A stretch of DNA of 64,000 bases from Mesorhizobium loti (GCF_002858745.1 NZ_PJRO01000011.1:124001-188000), one strand, 5' to 3'. Positions 16,481-26,209 are shown, counted from the stretch's first letter. Translations and numbers: made by a program. The notes: generated from the letters alone by a model not told the origin.

Positions 16481-19228
16481 ATGCGCAAGATATCCATATC
16501 CCGTCAGATCGGCAGCCAGAAGATCACCGCTGCAGCCAACGAGGCTGCATCGACGTCCGCAGTACCGACGGCACCGGCCGCGCCGCGCATATCGGCGGGA
16601 ATGACTGCATTGGCAGCGGATCCTTTCGTGCTGATTCAGCTCTCCGGCAATGCGGACAATTTCAGCCAGACAGCGGACGGCAGCTATCGCATCGAAGGGC
16701 TGGCTGGAAATGATGTTATTACGGTTGCTGCGGCCTCTCTTGGCGGCGACTACCTCGATGGCGGCGCCGGCAACGACACGCTGAACGCGGCTGCCACCGA
16801 CGACGTGCTCGACGGTGGCGTTGGCAATGACGTTCTCAACGGCGGTGCGGGCAACGACCTGTTGCGCGGTGGTGCCGGCGCGGACACGCTGAACGGTGGC
16901 GATGGCATCGATACGGCAGATTATTCGGCGTCAAGCCTGAAAGTGATGGTGGCATTGCCGCTGGATCCGCAGCGCACCGCGCGCGGTTCCGGCGGAGACG
17001 CTGCGCTGGATGTGCTGAGCGGTATCGAGAATATCACCGGCTCGGCTTTCAATGACACGCTGACCGGCAACAAGCTTGACAACCAACTGATCGGCAATGC
17101 TGGCGACGATCTTTTGCGTGGCATGGATGGCAACGATGTTCTGATCGGCGATGGCGCCAATGACGCCAACCAGGACGGCATTGCCGACGATCTTGACGGA
17201 GACGGAATCCCGGATGGAATCGATGCCCCCGGTGGTGGCAATGACACGCTCGACGGCGGCTTCGGTGACGACCGCCTGTTCGCAGGCAGCGGCAATGACA
17301 CCCTGATCGGCGGCTTTGGTAACGACACGCTTTATGGCGGTGCGGGCGACGACCTGCTCACCGGTGGCGACGGCAACGACTTCATGGATGGCGGCAGTGG
17401 CAATGACGAGCTGATCGGCAGCCTCGGTGAGGACGTCATGCATGGCGGCGAAGGCAATGATTTCCTCGCCGCATCGATCGGCAACGACCAGCTGTTCGGT
17501 GAAGGCGGCGACGACGACCTGCAAGCCGGCGACGGCAACGATCTGGTCGATGGCGGTGATGGCAATGACAGGCTGATCGGGTCGTCCGGCGACGATCGCC
17601 TTCTCGGTGGAGCGGGCAACGACACACTGCAAGGCGATGCCGGTGCGGATTACATGGATGGCGGCACGGGTGCCGACACAGTGGACTATTCGCAAGGCGG
17701 GGCCATCGGCATCAACCTTGCGACAGGTTCCGTCAGTGGCGCCGCGGCAGGCGATCAGCTGATCGGCATCGAGAACGTCATCGGCTCCGGGCAGAATGAC
17801 ATTCTGGTTGGCGACGCCAATGCCAACACGTTTACCGGCAATGGCGGCGCAGACACCCTGATCGGTCAGGGTGGCGTCGACACGGCCGACTATTCCACCT
17901 CTGCGGTGGCGATAACGATCCATCTCAATACGACCGTCGCCGATCCGCTGGCGATCGGGACAGGCACCGGTGGCGACGCCGAAGGCGATCAATTGCAATT
18001 GATCGAGCGCATCATCGGTTCGGCCTTCGACGACACCTTGGTCGGCGGCGAACTGAACGACATCTTTGTCGGTGGCGCAGGCGCGGACAGCATCGATGGC
18101 GGCCTGGGCGCCAACGACACCACCGAATATTCGACCTCGTCTGCAGCCGTATCGGTCAATCTTGCCGGCGCGACGGCCAGCGGCGGCGATGCGGCGGGCG
18201 ATATCCTGAGCGGCATCGAAAACCTGATCGGCTCGGCTTTCGACGACACCCTCATTGGCGACGGCTCGACCAACCGTCTCGATGGCGGTGCCGGCAACGA
18301 TTTCCTTCGTGGTGGAGCCAATACTGGCAACGAATTCCTGATCGGCGGTGACGGGATCGATACCGCCGACTATTCGACTTCTGCTGCGGCAGTGCGCGCG
18401 ATTCTCTCCGACGGTGCAACTTCCGGCGTGCTTTCCGTCGGCGGCGATGCACAGAACGACGTGCTGGTCGCGGTGGAGAACATCATCGGGTCCGCGTTCA
18501 ACGATGAACTCATCGGAGCTTCGGGCGCAAATCGCCTCGAAGGGGGCACCGGCAACGACATTCTTACCGGAGGCGGTGGGGCCGATACGCTGATCGGCGG
18601 AGACGGTGTCGATACCGCTTCCTATTCCAGCTCCACAGCGGGTGTCTTCGTGCAACTCGACAATACCGGGGCAGCGACTGGCGTCGGCGGCCATGCGCAG
18701 GGCGATCAGTTGAGCGGCATCGAGAACCTGACCGGGTCGAGTTTCAACGACCTGCTCGTCGGCAATGCGCTGACCAACACGCTGGTTGGCGCCGGCGGCA
18801 ATGATCGGCTGATCAGCGGCAGCGGCAACGACCAGATGCGTGGCGGTAGTGGCGCGGATATTCTCTCGATTACCGGTGCCGGTACCAAGACCGTATTCGG
18901 CGATGGCGTCAGCGACGGTGGCGTGGCTGGCCAGGACACGTTCCGCGTGCTCGGCGGCACCAACAACCTGATCTTCGATTACCAGGCCGGCGAAGACGTC
19001 TTCGTCCGCTCCAACCCGGGAGCCGTCGCGGCATCGTTGGCATCCCTGACCGTCAGCGGCCTGGCCTACTGGGTCGCGCGGGTCGCCAGCACGGCTCCCG
19101 GCATGGAGAGCTCGACCTTCGTGGTGCTTGGCGAACGCACGACCACAAATCCGGACGCCGCCATAACCAACGCGTTCAGCAGCTTCGTCTCGCACGATCT
19201 GTTTGTTGATCCCGCGCTTCTGGCTTGA
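16481..19228 (+). CDS. large RTX calcium-binding protein, type I secretion substrate
   Basis: A 915-residue protein made mostly of RTX modules. From about residue 85 onward nonapeptides such as GGAGNDTLN and GGDGNDRLIG alternate with a second unit of about 60 residues that contains DTADYS and IENIIGSAFNDTL. Around residues 227-250 there is an insert with NQDGIADD and DGDGIPDGID, which is like the calcium loops of thrombospondin type 3 repeats. The last 100 residues form a non-repeat domain ending in FVDPALLA, probably the secretion signal. The ATG at 16481 is chosen because GGAGAG lies eight bases upstream. The exporter genes follow after 24 bases, so this is the likely main cargo of the system. 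Confidence 0.9.
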   Translation: MRKISISRQIGSQKITAAANEAASTSAVPTAPAAPRISAGMTALAADPFVLIQLSGNADNFSQTADGSYRIEGLAGNDVITVAAASLGGDYLDGGAGNDTLNAAATDDVLDGGVGNDVLNGGAGNDLLRGGAGADTLNGGDGIDTADYSASSLKVMVALPLDPQRTARGSGGDAALDVLSGIENITGSAFNDTLTGNKLDNQLIGNAGDDLLRGMDGNDVLIGDGANDANQDGIADDLDGDGIPDGIDAPGGGNDTLDGGFGDDRLFAGSGNDTLIGGFGNDTLYGGAGDDLLTGGDGNDFMDGGSGNDELIGSLGEDVMHGGEGNDFLAASIGNDQLFGEGGDDDLQAGDGNDLVDGGDGNDRLIGSSGDDRLLGGAGNDTLQGDAGADYMDGGTGADTVDYSQGGAIGINLATGSVSGAAAGDQLIGIENVIGSGQNDILVGDANANTFTGNGGADTLIGQGGVDTADYSTSAVAITIHLNTTVADPLAIGTGTGGDAEGDQLQLIERIIGSAFDDTLVGGELNDIFVGGAGADSIDGGLGANDTTEYSTSSAAVSVNLAGATASGGDAAGDILSGIENLIGSAFDDTLIGDGSTNRLDGGAGNDFLRGGANTGNEFLIGGDGIDTADYSTSAAAVRAILSDGATSGVLSVGGDAQNDVLVAVENIIGSAFNDELIGASGANRLEGGTGNDILTGGGGADTLIGGDGVDTASYSSSTAGVFVQLDNTGAATGVGGHAQGDQLSGIENLTGSSFNDLLVGNALTNTLVGAGGNDRLISGSGNDQMRGGSGADILSITGAGTKTVFGDGVSDGGVAGQDTFRVLGGTNNLIFDYQAGEDVFVRSNPGAVAASLASLTVSGLAYWVARVASTAPGMESSTFVVLGERTTTNPDAAITNAFSSFVSHDLFVDPALLA

Positions 19229-19252
19229 GCTACCTGAAAACGGAGTGATGTA

Positions 19253-21073
19253 ATGGCAATCGTCGGTTCACGAGCCCGCAAGGCGAGAAAGACGGAGCTG
19301 GACGATGCGATGGGGCAGGTGAAGTCCGCGATGATCATCGTTGCGGTCTTCAGCCTTGCCATCAACCTCCTGATGCTGGCATCGCCCATCTACATGCTCC
19401 AGGTCTATGACCGCGTCCTGGTCACTGGCCATCTGGAAACACTGGTGCTGCTGACGATCATGGCCGGCGCGGCGCTACTCGCGCTCGGCCTGCTCGACAT
19501 GCTGCGCAACATCGTCATGGCACGCGCCGCGACCTGGCTGAGCGATCGCCTGAGCCCTGTCATCATCGCCGGCAGCGTCCGCGCGCGCCTGCTTGGCGAC
19601 CAGGCTGGTACCCAGCCACTGCGTGATCTCGGCCAGGTGCAGTCTTTCCTGTCGTCGCAGGCATCGACTGCGCTGTTCGACCTGCCCTGGACGCCGGTTT
19701 TCCTCCTGCTGATCTGGCTGCTGCACCCGGCGCTCGGTGCGTTCGCACTTGCCGCGACGATACTCCTCGTCCTTCTCGGTGTGCTCAACGAGGTGGTGAC
19801 GCGGAAATCTTCGCTGGTAGCGAATACCTCGCAGATCCAGGCCCTCCAGCACGCCGACATGGCGATCCGCAATGCCGAAGTGGTCCGGGCGATGGGGATG
19901 CTGCCGGGCCTTCTGGAGCGCTTTCGGACCAGCAACGATGCTTTCCTCGGCGCTTCCGACCTGGCCTCGCAGCGCGGCGCAACGATCATCGGGATCACCA
20001 AATTCGTGCGGCTGTTCGTCCAGTCGGCAACGCTTGGTCTTGGCGCCTATCTGCTGTTGCAGGGTGGGGCAACGGGCGGCGTCATGATTGCGTCATCCAT
20101 CCTGCTCGGCCGCGCCCTGGCGCCCGTCGAGCATCTGATGGCGATCTGGCGCAATCTCGGCCAGACGCGCATCGCCTATGCGCGACTGAGCGAGCGCCTG
20201 CAGAATGTCAGCGCGGAGCCCTACCGGATCCGCCTGCCGGAGCCCGAAGGGCGCATCACACTCGAAAACGTCTCCTATTTTGCCCAGCCTGGCCGGCCGG
20301 CCATCATCGACAATCTGAGCGTTGCGTTCCAACCCGGAGAGGCTGTCGCCATCATCGGCCCCTCCGCCGGCGGCAAGAGCACGTTGTGCAGACTGATTGC
20401 CGGTATCGTTTTAGCGAGTTCTGGAACTGTCCGCCTCGACGGCACCGATGTCCAGCATTGGAACAGCGAACAGCTCGGCGAAGCGATGGGTTACCTGCCG
20501 CAGGATGTCGAGCTGTTTTCCGGCACCGTGCGCGACAACATTTCGCGCATGGCCAAAGCCGAGGACCAATCGGTGATCGATGCGGCCATGCTGTCGCATG
20601 CTCATGGCATGATCCAGCGCCTGCCGCAGGGCTACGAGACGCCGATCGGCGATGCCGGCTCACGCCTGTCGGGCGGGCAGCGCCAGCGCATTGGGCTCGC
20701 GCGCGCCGTATTCGGATCGCCCAGGATCGTCGTGCTCGATGAACCGAACGCAAATCTGGACCAGATCGGCGAGTCGGCGTTGGCTGCGGCGATTGCCGAA
20801 TTGAAGGCGCAGGGTACGACCTTGATCATCGTCGGCCATCGCCCGTCGACGCTCGCGCAAGCCGACAAAGTGCTTTTCCTGCGCGACGGCCGTCTGCATC
20901 TGTTCGGTGCGCGTGACGAAGTCCTGGCCCGCTTGCGTTCCATCGCCAACGAAGGGGATCGCACGCCGCTTCACGTGGTCAGGGCCTCCGACGAAACACA
21001 GGCCGACGAAGACGCGGATTCCAAACCGCAGAAGATAGGGCCACCTGCGCCGCAGATCGAGCAGATTGCCTGA
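19253..21073 (+). CDS. type I secretion system permease/ATPase (PrtD/HlyB type)
   Basis: A 606-residue ABC exporter half-transporter. Six membrane segments lie in the first 310 residues. The nucleotide-binding domain has Walker A GPSAGGKST (369-377), signature LSGGQ (472-476) and Walker B IVVLDEP (Asp496, Glu497), followed by a switch His in VGHRPST. There is no N-terminal C39 peptidase, which fits the PrtD/PrsD group that exports RTX proteins without a leader. It would form the inner-membrane channel with the HlyD-type adaptor encoded next; a TolC outer-membrane partner is not in the window and is probably encoded elsewhere. Spacing to both neighbours shows one operon. Confidence 0.93.
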   Translation: MAIVGSRARKARKTELDDAMGQVKSAMIIVAVFSLAINLLMLASPIYMLQVYDRVLVTGHLETLVLLTIMAGAALLALGLLDMLRNIVMARAATWLSDRLSPVIIAGSVRARLLGDQAGTQPLRDLGQVQSFLSSQASTALFDLPWTPVFLLLIWLLHPALGAFALAATILLVLLGVLNEVVTRKSSLVANTSQIQALQHADMAIRNAEVVRAMGMLPGLLERFRTSNDAFLGASDLASQRGATIIGITKFVRLFVQSATLGLGAYLLLQGGATGGVMIASSILLGRALAPVEHLMAIWRNLGQTRIAYARLSERLQNVSAEPYRIRLPEPEGRITLENVSYFAQPGRPAIIDNLSVAFQPGEAVAIIGPSAGGKSTLCRLIAGIVLASSGTVRLDGTDVQHWNSEQLGEAMGYLPQDVELFSGTVRDNISRMAKAEDQSVIDAAMLSHAHGMIQRLPQGYETPIGDAGSRLSGGQRQRIGLARAVFGSPRIVVLDEPNANLDQIGESALAAAIAELKAQGTTLIIVGHRPSTLAQADKVLFLRDGRLHLFGARDEVLARLRSIANEGDRTPLHVVRASDETQADEDADSKPQKIGPPAPQIEQIA

Positions 21074-21108
21074 TCGCAATGCAGAGGATGCTTCAAGGAG
21101 AGAGCGGG

Positions 21109-22479
21109 ATGTCGAAGCCTCAGTCCGTCAAGTCGCAAGCACTCGTCAGGAATTCGCCCAACGTCATCGACGCCAGGATCGAACCGCCGAGACTGAAGGA
21201 CGTTGTCCGAACGCCCGCCCGCTACGGCATGGCGCTTGCTTACATGTTCATCGTCGGCGGAATTGTTTGGTCGGCACTGGCGCCGATGGCGGAGGGAGCC
21301 ACGGCAACCGGCATTGTCAGCCCGGATGGCAGCCGGCGCACGGTTCAGCATCTCGAGGGCGGTATCATCAAGGAATTGAAGGTGCGGGATGGCGACCTGG
21401 TTCGTGCGGGCGATCAACTGGTCACCTTGCAAAGCACGCAGGCGGCCGCCCTTTATGATCTCTATCTGGAGCAGGCCAGGACGCTGGAAGCGACCCAGGC
21501 CCGGCTGAATGCCGAACAGGAAGACAAGAGCGAAATAGTGTTTCCGTCGGATCTTCTCGCGAGCGCTGACGAACGCGCCAGGAAGATCATCGCCGGCCAG
21601 ACTTTGCTGTTCAACCAGCGACGCTCCTCGCTCGATGCGCAGTTGCAGATCCTCGACGCACGCAAGCGGCAGTTCGAGGAACAGCTCTCAGGGCTGCGGG
21701 CACAGGTGACAAGTGTCGACGCTCAGCTTGCGCTGACCGAACAGGAGCACAGCGTCAAGAAGAGCCTGGTCGACAAGGCACTGCTGGCACGGTCCGAGAC
21801 CTTGAAGCTGGAGCGCTCAAAGGCGGCATTGGATGGCGATCGTGGCAACTTTGTCGGCCAGATCGCCGAGGTTGAACAGAAGATAGGCGAGCTTGATACC
21901 CAGAGCATGTCGCTCAAGGCGACGCAGTCGGCCGACATCGCCGATCAGCTGGAGAAGGCGCGCGCGAGCTATATCGATGCGGCCGAACGGCTGAATGCCA
22001 GCAAGGATGTGCTGGATCGGACAGTCATCACCGCACCTGTCACCGGCAAGATCGCCAACCTCAAGTTCAAGACCTCAGGTGGCGTTATCGGACCGGGTCA
22101 GGCCATCCTCGACATCGTCCCGACCAATGAGGAGCTGCTGATCGACGCGCGGGTTTCGCCAAGTGATATCGACGTGGTTGCATCCGGTCTTCAGGCGACC
22201 GTACATCTGACCGCCTATTCCAGCCGCGGCATGCCGCGCGTCACGGGGACGGTCAAATCAGTGTCCGCCGACAGGGTTACCGACGAAACAACCGGCCAGT
22301 CTTATTATCTTGCGAGGGTCGAGGTGCCGCAAAGCGAGCTGGAAACACTGGACGAAGGCGTTGTCATGATGCCCGGCATGCCCGCCGAAGTGCTGATCGT
22401 GACAGGAAAGCGAACGGTGCTTGCTTACCTGATGGAACCGTTCATGGCCGCGTTCCGGCGCGGACTGCGTGAGGTGTGA
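21109..22479 (+). CDS. HlyD family type I secretion periplasmic adaptor (PrtE/PrsE type)
   Basis: A 456-residue membrane-fusion protein. One membrane segment lies at about residues 38-58 (YMFIVGGIVWSALAP), then a biotinyl-lipoyl half motif (GGIIKELKVRDGDLVRAGD), a long coiled coil at about 115-290 and the second lipoyl half and beta-barrel domain (APVTGKIANLKFKTSGGVI). It bridges the ABC exporter and a TolC-like channel. The start at 21109 is chosen because AAGGAGAG lies six bases upstream; the frame to 21079 adds ten unlikely residues. It is the last gene of the RTX secretion operon. Confidence 0.93.
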   Translation: MSKPQSVKSQALVRNSPNVIDARIEPPRLKDVVRTPARYGMALAYMFIVGGIVWSALAPMAEGATATGIVSPDGSRRTVQHLEGGIIKELKVRDGDLVRAGDQLVTLQSTQAAALYDLYLEQARTLEATQARLNAEQEDKSEIVFPSDLLASADERARKIIAGQTLLFNQRRSSLDAQLQILDARKRQFEEQLSGLRAQVTSVDAQLALTEQEHSVKKSLVDKALLARSETLKLERSKAALDGDRGNFVGQIAEVEQKIGELDTQSMSLKATQSADIADQLEKARASYIDAAERLNASKDVLDRTVITAPVTGKIANLKFKTSGGVIGPGQAILDIVPTNEELLIDARVSPSDIDVVASGLQATVHLTAYSSRGMPRVTGTVKSVSADRVTDETTGQSYYLARVEVPQSELETLDEGVVMMPGMPAEVLIVTGKRTVLAYLMEPFMAAFRRGLREV

Positions 22480-22501
22480 CCCTCGTTTTTCGGACCAACA
22501 A

Positions 22502-22533
22502 GCTTACAGTCGGCGCAGCAGCGCCGGCTGTAA
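22502..22533. terminator. hairpin at the end of the type I secretion operon
   Basis: CTTACAG plus CGGCGC (22502-22515) pairs with GCGCCG plus CTGTAAG (22520-22533), with one mismatch, around AGCA. It lies 22 bases after the adaptor stop and has no T tail on the plus strand. It may be a bidirectional stop between converging genes. Confidence 0.55.
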
Positions 22534-22556
22534 GTCCTGGTTGCGTGCTTGCGACC

Positions 22557-22682
22557 TCATTTGTCCTTGATGCGTGTCGCCTGCACGGGCGTTGCCTTTA
22601 TCGCTGGCGCCGCTGCGGGCTTCTTGGCGTCTTTTTTGGGTTTGCGGGCCTCTTTGCCCGGCCTCATCGAACCTTTAGCCAT
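22557..22682 (-). CDS. small Lys/Ala-rich basic protein
   Basis: A 41-residue basic protein starting MAKGSMRPGKEARKPKK and rich in Lys, Pro and Ala after that. I recall very similar short proteins beginning MAKGQMR in many proteobacteria, with no known function. GAGGAG lies eight bases before the ATG at 22682, which supports a real gene. A longer frame to 22751 has no ribosome site and reads toward the repeat. No membrane segment. Confidence 0.65.
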   Translation of the reverse strand: MAKGSMRPGKEARKPKKDAKKPAAAPAIKATPVQATRIKDK

Positions 22683-22752
22683 GATTCGCTCCTCCGTTGG
22701 GACAGGAAGCAATGAAACAACAGATTTCGGAAAGAGCAAGGCACCTGCCAAA

Positions 22753-22852
22753 GCATGATCCCGAAAAGTTGCAGACTTTTCGGACCAAGATCATGCGGCA
22801 AAACAATGGGATAGAGCGGAATACCGGCTCCGCTGGTAGCATTCCGCTCTAA
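22753..22852. repeat. intergenic palindromic repeat, second family
   Basis: GCATGATCCCGAAAAG with TTGCAGACTTTTCGGACC and AGATCATGC forms nested inverted repeats. The second half has GAGCGGAATACC and GGTAGCATTCCGCTC as arms. The first half matches 632-715. Confidence 0.75.
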
Positions 22853-22933
22853 CACTGATGATGCCAGCCACAAACAGGCATTGCCCGGCTGCTCCGTGGC
22901 GCTAGATTGCCGGAAACATCGGGAGAAAAGGCC

Positions 22934-23341
22934 ATGAAGATCGACGGTAGCTGCCATTGCGGCGCGATTGCCTATGAAGCGGAGGTCGATCCCGGCGCAA
23001 CCTCGATCTGTCACTGCGCCGACTGCCAGCAACTGACCGGCACGGCTTTTCGCCTCACGGTTCCCGCGCCGGAAGCGCAGTTCCGACTCATCAAGGGCGA
23101 GCCGAAGATTTATGCGAAAACCGGCAGCAGTGGCGCCAAGCGTCTGCAGGCTTTCTGTGGCGAGTGCGGTTCGCACCTTTACGTGGTCGGCGCGGGCGAC
23201 GGGCCGAAGGTCTACGGCATCAGGATCGGTACCACCCGCCAGCGGCAGGATCTCGTGCCGCGGTCGGAAAAATGGCACGGGTCGGCGTTACGCTGGTTGC
23301 CACATTTCGAGAGTGTCGAGACGACGACCGAGGGGCAGTAG
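22934..23341 (+). CDS. GFA family (glutathione-dependent formaldehyde-activating enzyme-like) protein
   Basis: A 135-residue zinc-binding protein with the Mss4-like GFA fold. The cysteine pattern is complete: GSCHCGAI near residue 6, ICHCADCQQLTG near 30 and FCGECGSHLY near 75. The prototype Gfa binds glutathione, but most members of the family have no proven activity, so a formaldehyde role should not be assumed. The start ATG at 22934 follows GGGAGAAAAGG. It converges with rmuC, with 19 bases between the stop codons. Confidence 0.85.
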   Translation: MKIDGSCHCGAIAYEAEVDPGATSICHCADCQQLTGTAFRLTVPAPEAQFRLIKGEPKIYAKTGSSGAKRLQAFCGECGSHLYVVGAGDGPKVYGIRIGTTRQRQDLVPRSEKWHGSALRWLPHFESVETTTEGQ

Positions 23342-23360
23342 GCGGCGTTGCCCGAAACAA

Positions 23361-24626
23361 TCAAGCGTCGTCAGGGTCGACCACGCGTAGCCTAAGCTGT
23401 CCGGTCTTGGAATCCGCTGTGCGTGGCGCGGCCTCGACTTTGTGCTGCCCCACCGCCTTGTCGGTATCGTCGGCGCCTTCCGTCGTACCGAACTCAAGCG
23501 CCTCGATCTTCTGACCGCGCTTGGTGACCTTGGAGGAGGACACCAGGATATCGTCGATGTCCTTCGAGGCTTGGCCGAAATGGATCTGCAGTTTGCGCAC
23601 TCGTTCATCCAGGCGTGACACATCCTCCATCAGCCGGATCACTTCGCCCTGGATCAGGTGCGCCTGCTCGCGCATGCGCGCATCCTTCAGGATCGCCTGG
23701 ATGACCTGAATCGACAGCATCAGCAGTGACGGCGAGACGATGACGACGCGGGCGCGATGGGCGCGCTGCACCAGCGCCTCGAAATTCTCGTGGATCTCGG
23801 CAAAGATCGATTCCGAGGGTACGAACATGAAGGCGGTGTCCTGCGTCTCGCCCTGGATCAGGTATTTTTCGGCGATGTCACGGATATGCACCTCGATATC
23901 GCGCCGGAAGGATTGCGCAGCCACCTTCTGCAGTTCGGGGCTTTCGGCAGCACGGATGGCGTTCCAGGCTTCGAGTGGAAACTTGGCGTCGACGACCAGG
24001 GATGGCGCCGCGTTCGGCATTTTTACCAGGCAGTCCGGCCGGTTGCCGTTGGAAAGGGTCGCCTGGAATTCGTAGGAGCCGTGCGGCAGCCCATCGGCGA
24101 CGATGGCTTCCATGCGTGACTGGCCGAAGGCACCGCGCGTCTGCTTGTTGGAGAGGATCGCCTGCAATTGCACGACCTGTCCGGCAAGCGACTGGATGTT
24201 GCCCTGCGCGGTATCGATCACCGCGAGCCGCTCCTGCAGCCTGGCGAGGCTTTCATGCGTCGACTTTGTCTGCTCGGTCATGGTCTGGCCGATGCGCCCG
24301 GTCATGGCGTCCAGCCGCTGGCCGATCGACTGCGTCAGTTCTGCCTGGCGTGCACCGAACACATCCGCCAGCGCTCCCATGCGCCCTTGCATTTCAGCTT
24401 GAGACTGCAGGATGCCAGCCATGCGGGCTTCGGCGTCACGTGCGTGGTCCGCCGCTTCCGCAGCAGCAATGCTGCGTGCCTTGGCTGCGCGCCACAGCGC
24501 GATGATCAGTGCAACGAACAGGACAAGGACGGCAGACAGGACGAAGCCCAGTGCCTGGCCAAGCGTGATCGTCGTCGCGCCGAGCCGGGCGACGGGTTCG
24601 GAAAGGATGGAGCTGAGGTCGTTCAT
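23361..24626 (-). CDS. rmuC: DNA recombination protein RmuC
   Basis: A 421-residue protein with an N-terminal membrane anchor (about 25-45, LGFVLSAVLVLFVALIIALW), a coiled coil at about 50-150 and the conserved RmuC domain with restriction-endonuclease-like fold at about 165-360 (SNKQTRGAFGQSRMEAIV, then DCLVKMPN, VDAKFPLEAW). RmuC limits DNA inversions and rearrangements in Escherichia coli by an unclear nuclease-linked role. The gene is divergent from def across about 100 bases, an arrangement I remember from other rhizobia. Confidence 0.93.
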   Translation of the reverse strand: MNDLSSILSEPVARLGATTITLGQALGFVLSAVLVLFVALIIALWRAAKARSIAAAEAADHARDAEARMAGILQSQAEMQGRMGALADVFGARQAELTQSIGQRLDAMTGRIGQTMTEQTKSTHESLARLQERLAVIDTAQGNIQSLAGQVVQLQAILSNKQTRGAFGQSRMEAIVADGLPHGSYEFQATLSNGNRPDCLVKMPNAAPSLVVDAKFPLEAWNAIRAAESPELQKVAAQSFRRDIEVHIRDIAEKYLIQGETQDTAFMFVPSESIFAEIHENFEALVQRAHRARVVIVSPSLLMLSIQVIQAILKDARMREQAHLIQGEVIRLMEDVSRLDERVRKLQIHFGQASKDIDDILVSSSKVTKRGQKIEALEFGTTEGADDTDKAVGQHKVEAAPRTADSKTGQLRLRVVDPDDA

Positions 24627-24728
24627 CAGCGCAGCATAAACGATTCTTGTGACAGGAGAAGATCAAACCATGAACATGCTGACGGCAGTGCGGTTGACGC
24701 TTTCCCTGCAAGGTTTTAGGTGAGCGAT

Positions 24729-25259
24729 ATGTCGATCAAGCCGCTCATCATTCTTCCCGATCCTATCCTGCGCCAGGTTTCCAAACCGGTAGAGCGTGTT
24801 GATGAGCCGTTGCTGAAGCTGGCCGATGATATGCTGGAGACGATGTATGACGCTCCCGGCATTGGGCTTGCTGCAATCCAGATCGGCGAACCGCTGCGCA
24901 TGCTGGTGATCGACCTCGCCAAGGAAGGCGAGCCGCCAGCTCCTCATGTCTTCATCAATCCAGACGTTCTGCAAAGTGGCACCGAGCGGTCGGTCTATGA
25001 GGAAGGCTGCCTGTCCATCCCTGACTATTATGCCGAGGTCGAGCGACCGGCCACAGTTAGGGTCCGTTACCTGGATCGCGAGGGTCGCTTGCAGGAGATG
25101 CAGGCGGAAGGATTGATGGCCACCTGCCTGCAGCATGAGATCGATCATCTGAACGGTGTGCTGTTCATCGACCACATTTCGAAGCTGAAGCGCGACATGG
25201 TGGTCAAGAAATTCAAGAAGCTTGCCCGCGACAAGGCGCCGAGCCGCCTGGTGGGCTGA
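24729..25259 (+). CDS. def: peptide deformylase
   Basis: A 176-residue enzyme that removes the formyl group from the first Met of new proteins. All three motifs are present: GIGLAAIQIG (motif 1, about residue 44), EGCLS (motif 2 with the metal-binding Cys, about 95) and HEIDHLNG (motif 3 with two metal-binding His and the catalytic Glu, about 138). The ATG at 24729 is chosen because AGGTGAG precedes it; the GTG at 24720 would add three residues. fmt follows after 14 bases, the usual def-fmt operon. Confidence 0.95.
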   Translation: MSIKPLIILPDPILRQVSKPVERVDEPLLKLADDMLETMYDAPGIGLAAIQIGEPLRMLVIDLAKEGEPPAPHVFINPDVLQSGTERSVYEEGCLSIPDYYAEVERPATVRVRYLDREGRLQEMQAEGLMATCLQHEIDHLNGVLFIDHISKLKRDMVVKKFKKLARDKAPSRLVG

Positions 25260-25273
25260 TCCGGGACACATTC

Positions 25274-26209
25274 ATGACGCTTCGCGTGGTCTTCATGGGC
25301 ACGCCCGATTTCTCGGTCGCGACGCTGCGCGTGCTGGCCGAGGCTGGGCATGACATTGTTGCAGTCTACACACAGCCGCCCCGTGCGGCCGGCCGGCGCG
25401 GCCTGGAGCTCACGCCCTCGCCCGTGCAGCGCGAGGCCGAGCTGCTCGGCATGGAAGTGCACACACCGGCCTCGCTGAAGGGGGAGGCAGAACAGGCGAC
25501 ATTTCGTGATCTAAACGCTGACGTCGCCGTTGTTGTTGCCTACGGTTTGCTGTTGCCGAAGCCGATCCTCGATGCGCCGCGCCTCGGTTGCCTCAACGGC
25601 CATGCCTCGCTTTTGCCACGTTGGCGTGGTGCAGCACCGATCCAGCGCGCCATCATGGCCGGCGATGCCGAAACCGGCATAATGGTCATGAGAATGGAAC
25701 AGGGGTTGGACACTGGACCGGTCGGACTGGTTGAAAAGCTGGCGATCGATCCCGACATGACCGCTGGCGACCTGCATGACCGGTTGATGGGAACAGGTGC
25801 CGGACTGATGGTCGAGGCCCTGGCAAGGCTGGAGGCCGGGACGCTGAGCTTTGTGGAACAGGCCGCCGAGGGCGTGACCTATGCCGCGAAGATCGATAAG
25901 ACGGAGACCCGGATCGACTGGACCCGTCCCGCGGATGCGGTCCACAACCATGTTCGCGGCCTTTCGCCCTTCCCTGGCGGATGGTGCGAGGTCACGATCG
26001 CTGGTCGTGTCGAACGGCTGAAATTGCTGCGTTCGACCGTTGCCGAAGGTGCGGGGGAACCGGGAGGAATTCTCGATGACCGGCTGACGGTCGCCTGCGG
26101 GGCAGGCGCGGTCAGGCTGGTCGAAGTGCAGCGTGCGGGCGGCAAGCCCGTCACCGCACAGGAGTTCCTGCGCGGGGCAAAGTTGGAAGAAGGAATGAAA
26201 TTGTCATGA
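25274..26209 (+). CDS. fmt: methionyl-tRNA formyltransferase
   Basis: A 311-residue enzyme that formylates the initiator Met-tRNA with 10-formyl-tetrahydrofolate. VVFMGTPDFS opens the N-terminal Rossmann domain, and SLLPRWRGAAPIQRAI (about residue 112) is the folate-binding and catalytic region, preceded by the conserved Asn in LNGHAS. The C-terminal tRNA-binding domain starts at about 205. Length is normal for the family. Its stop overlaps the start of the next acetyltransferase gene (ATGA), so they are co-transcribed. Confidence 0.95.
   Translation: MTLRVVFMGTPDFSVATLRVLAEAGHDIVAVYTQPPRAAGRRGLELTPSPVQREAELLGMEVHTPASLKGEAEQATFRDLNADVAVVVAYGLLLPKPILDAPRLGCLNGHASLLPRWRGAAPIQRAIMAGDAETGIMVMRMEQGLDTGPVGLVEKLAIDPDMTAGDLHDRLMGTGAGLMVEALARLEAGTLSFVEQAAEGVTYAAKIDKTETRIDWTRPADAVHNHVRGLSPFPGGWCEVTIAGRVERLKLLRSTVAEGAGEPGGILDDRLTVACGAGAVRLVEVQRAGGKPVTAQEFLRGAKLEEGMKLS

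Noticed and set aside
16740..18900. Dense short tandem repeats that could look like a CRISPR array or minisatellite
   Set aside because: The units encode RTX nonapeptides, vary in sequence and are in frame; there are no spacers between identical repeats.
16931..19195. A 754-codon open frame on the minus strand opposite the large RTX gene
   Set aside because: It mirrors the repetitive RTX codons; the RTX protein on the plus strand has clear motifs, a ribosome site and the exporter genes behind it.
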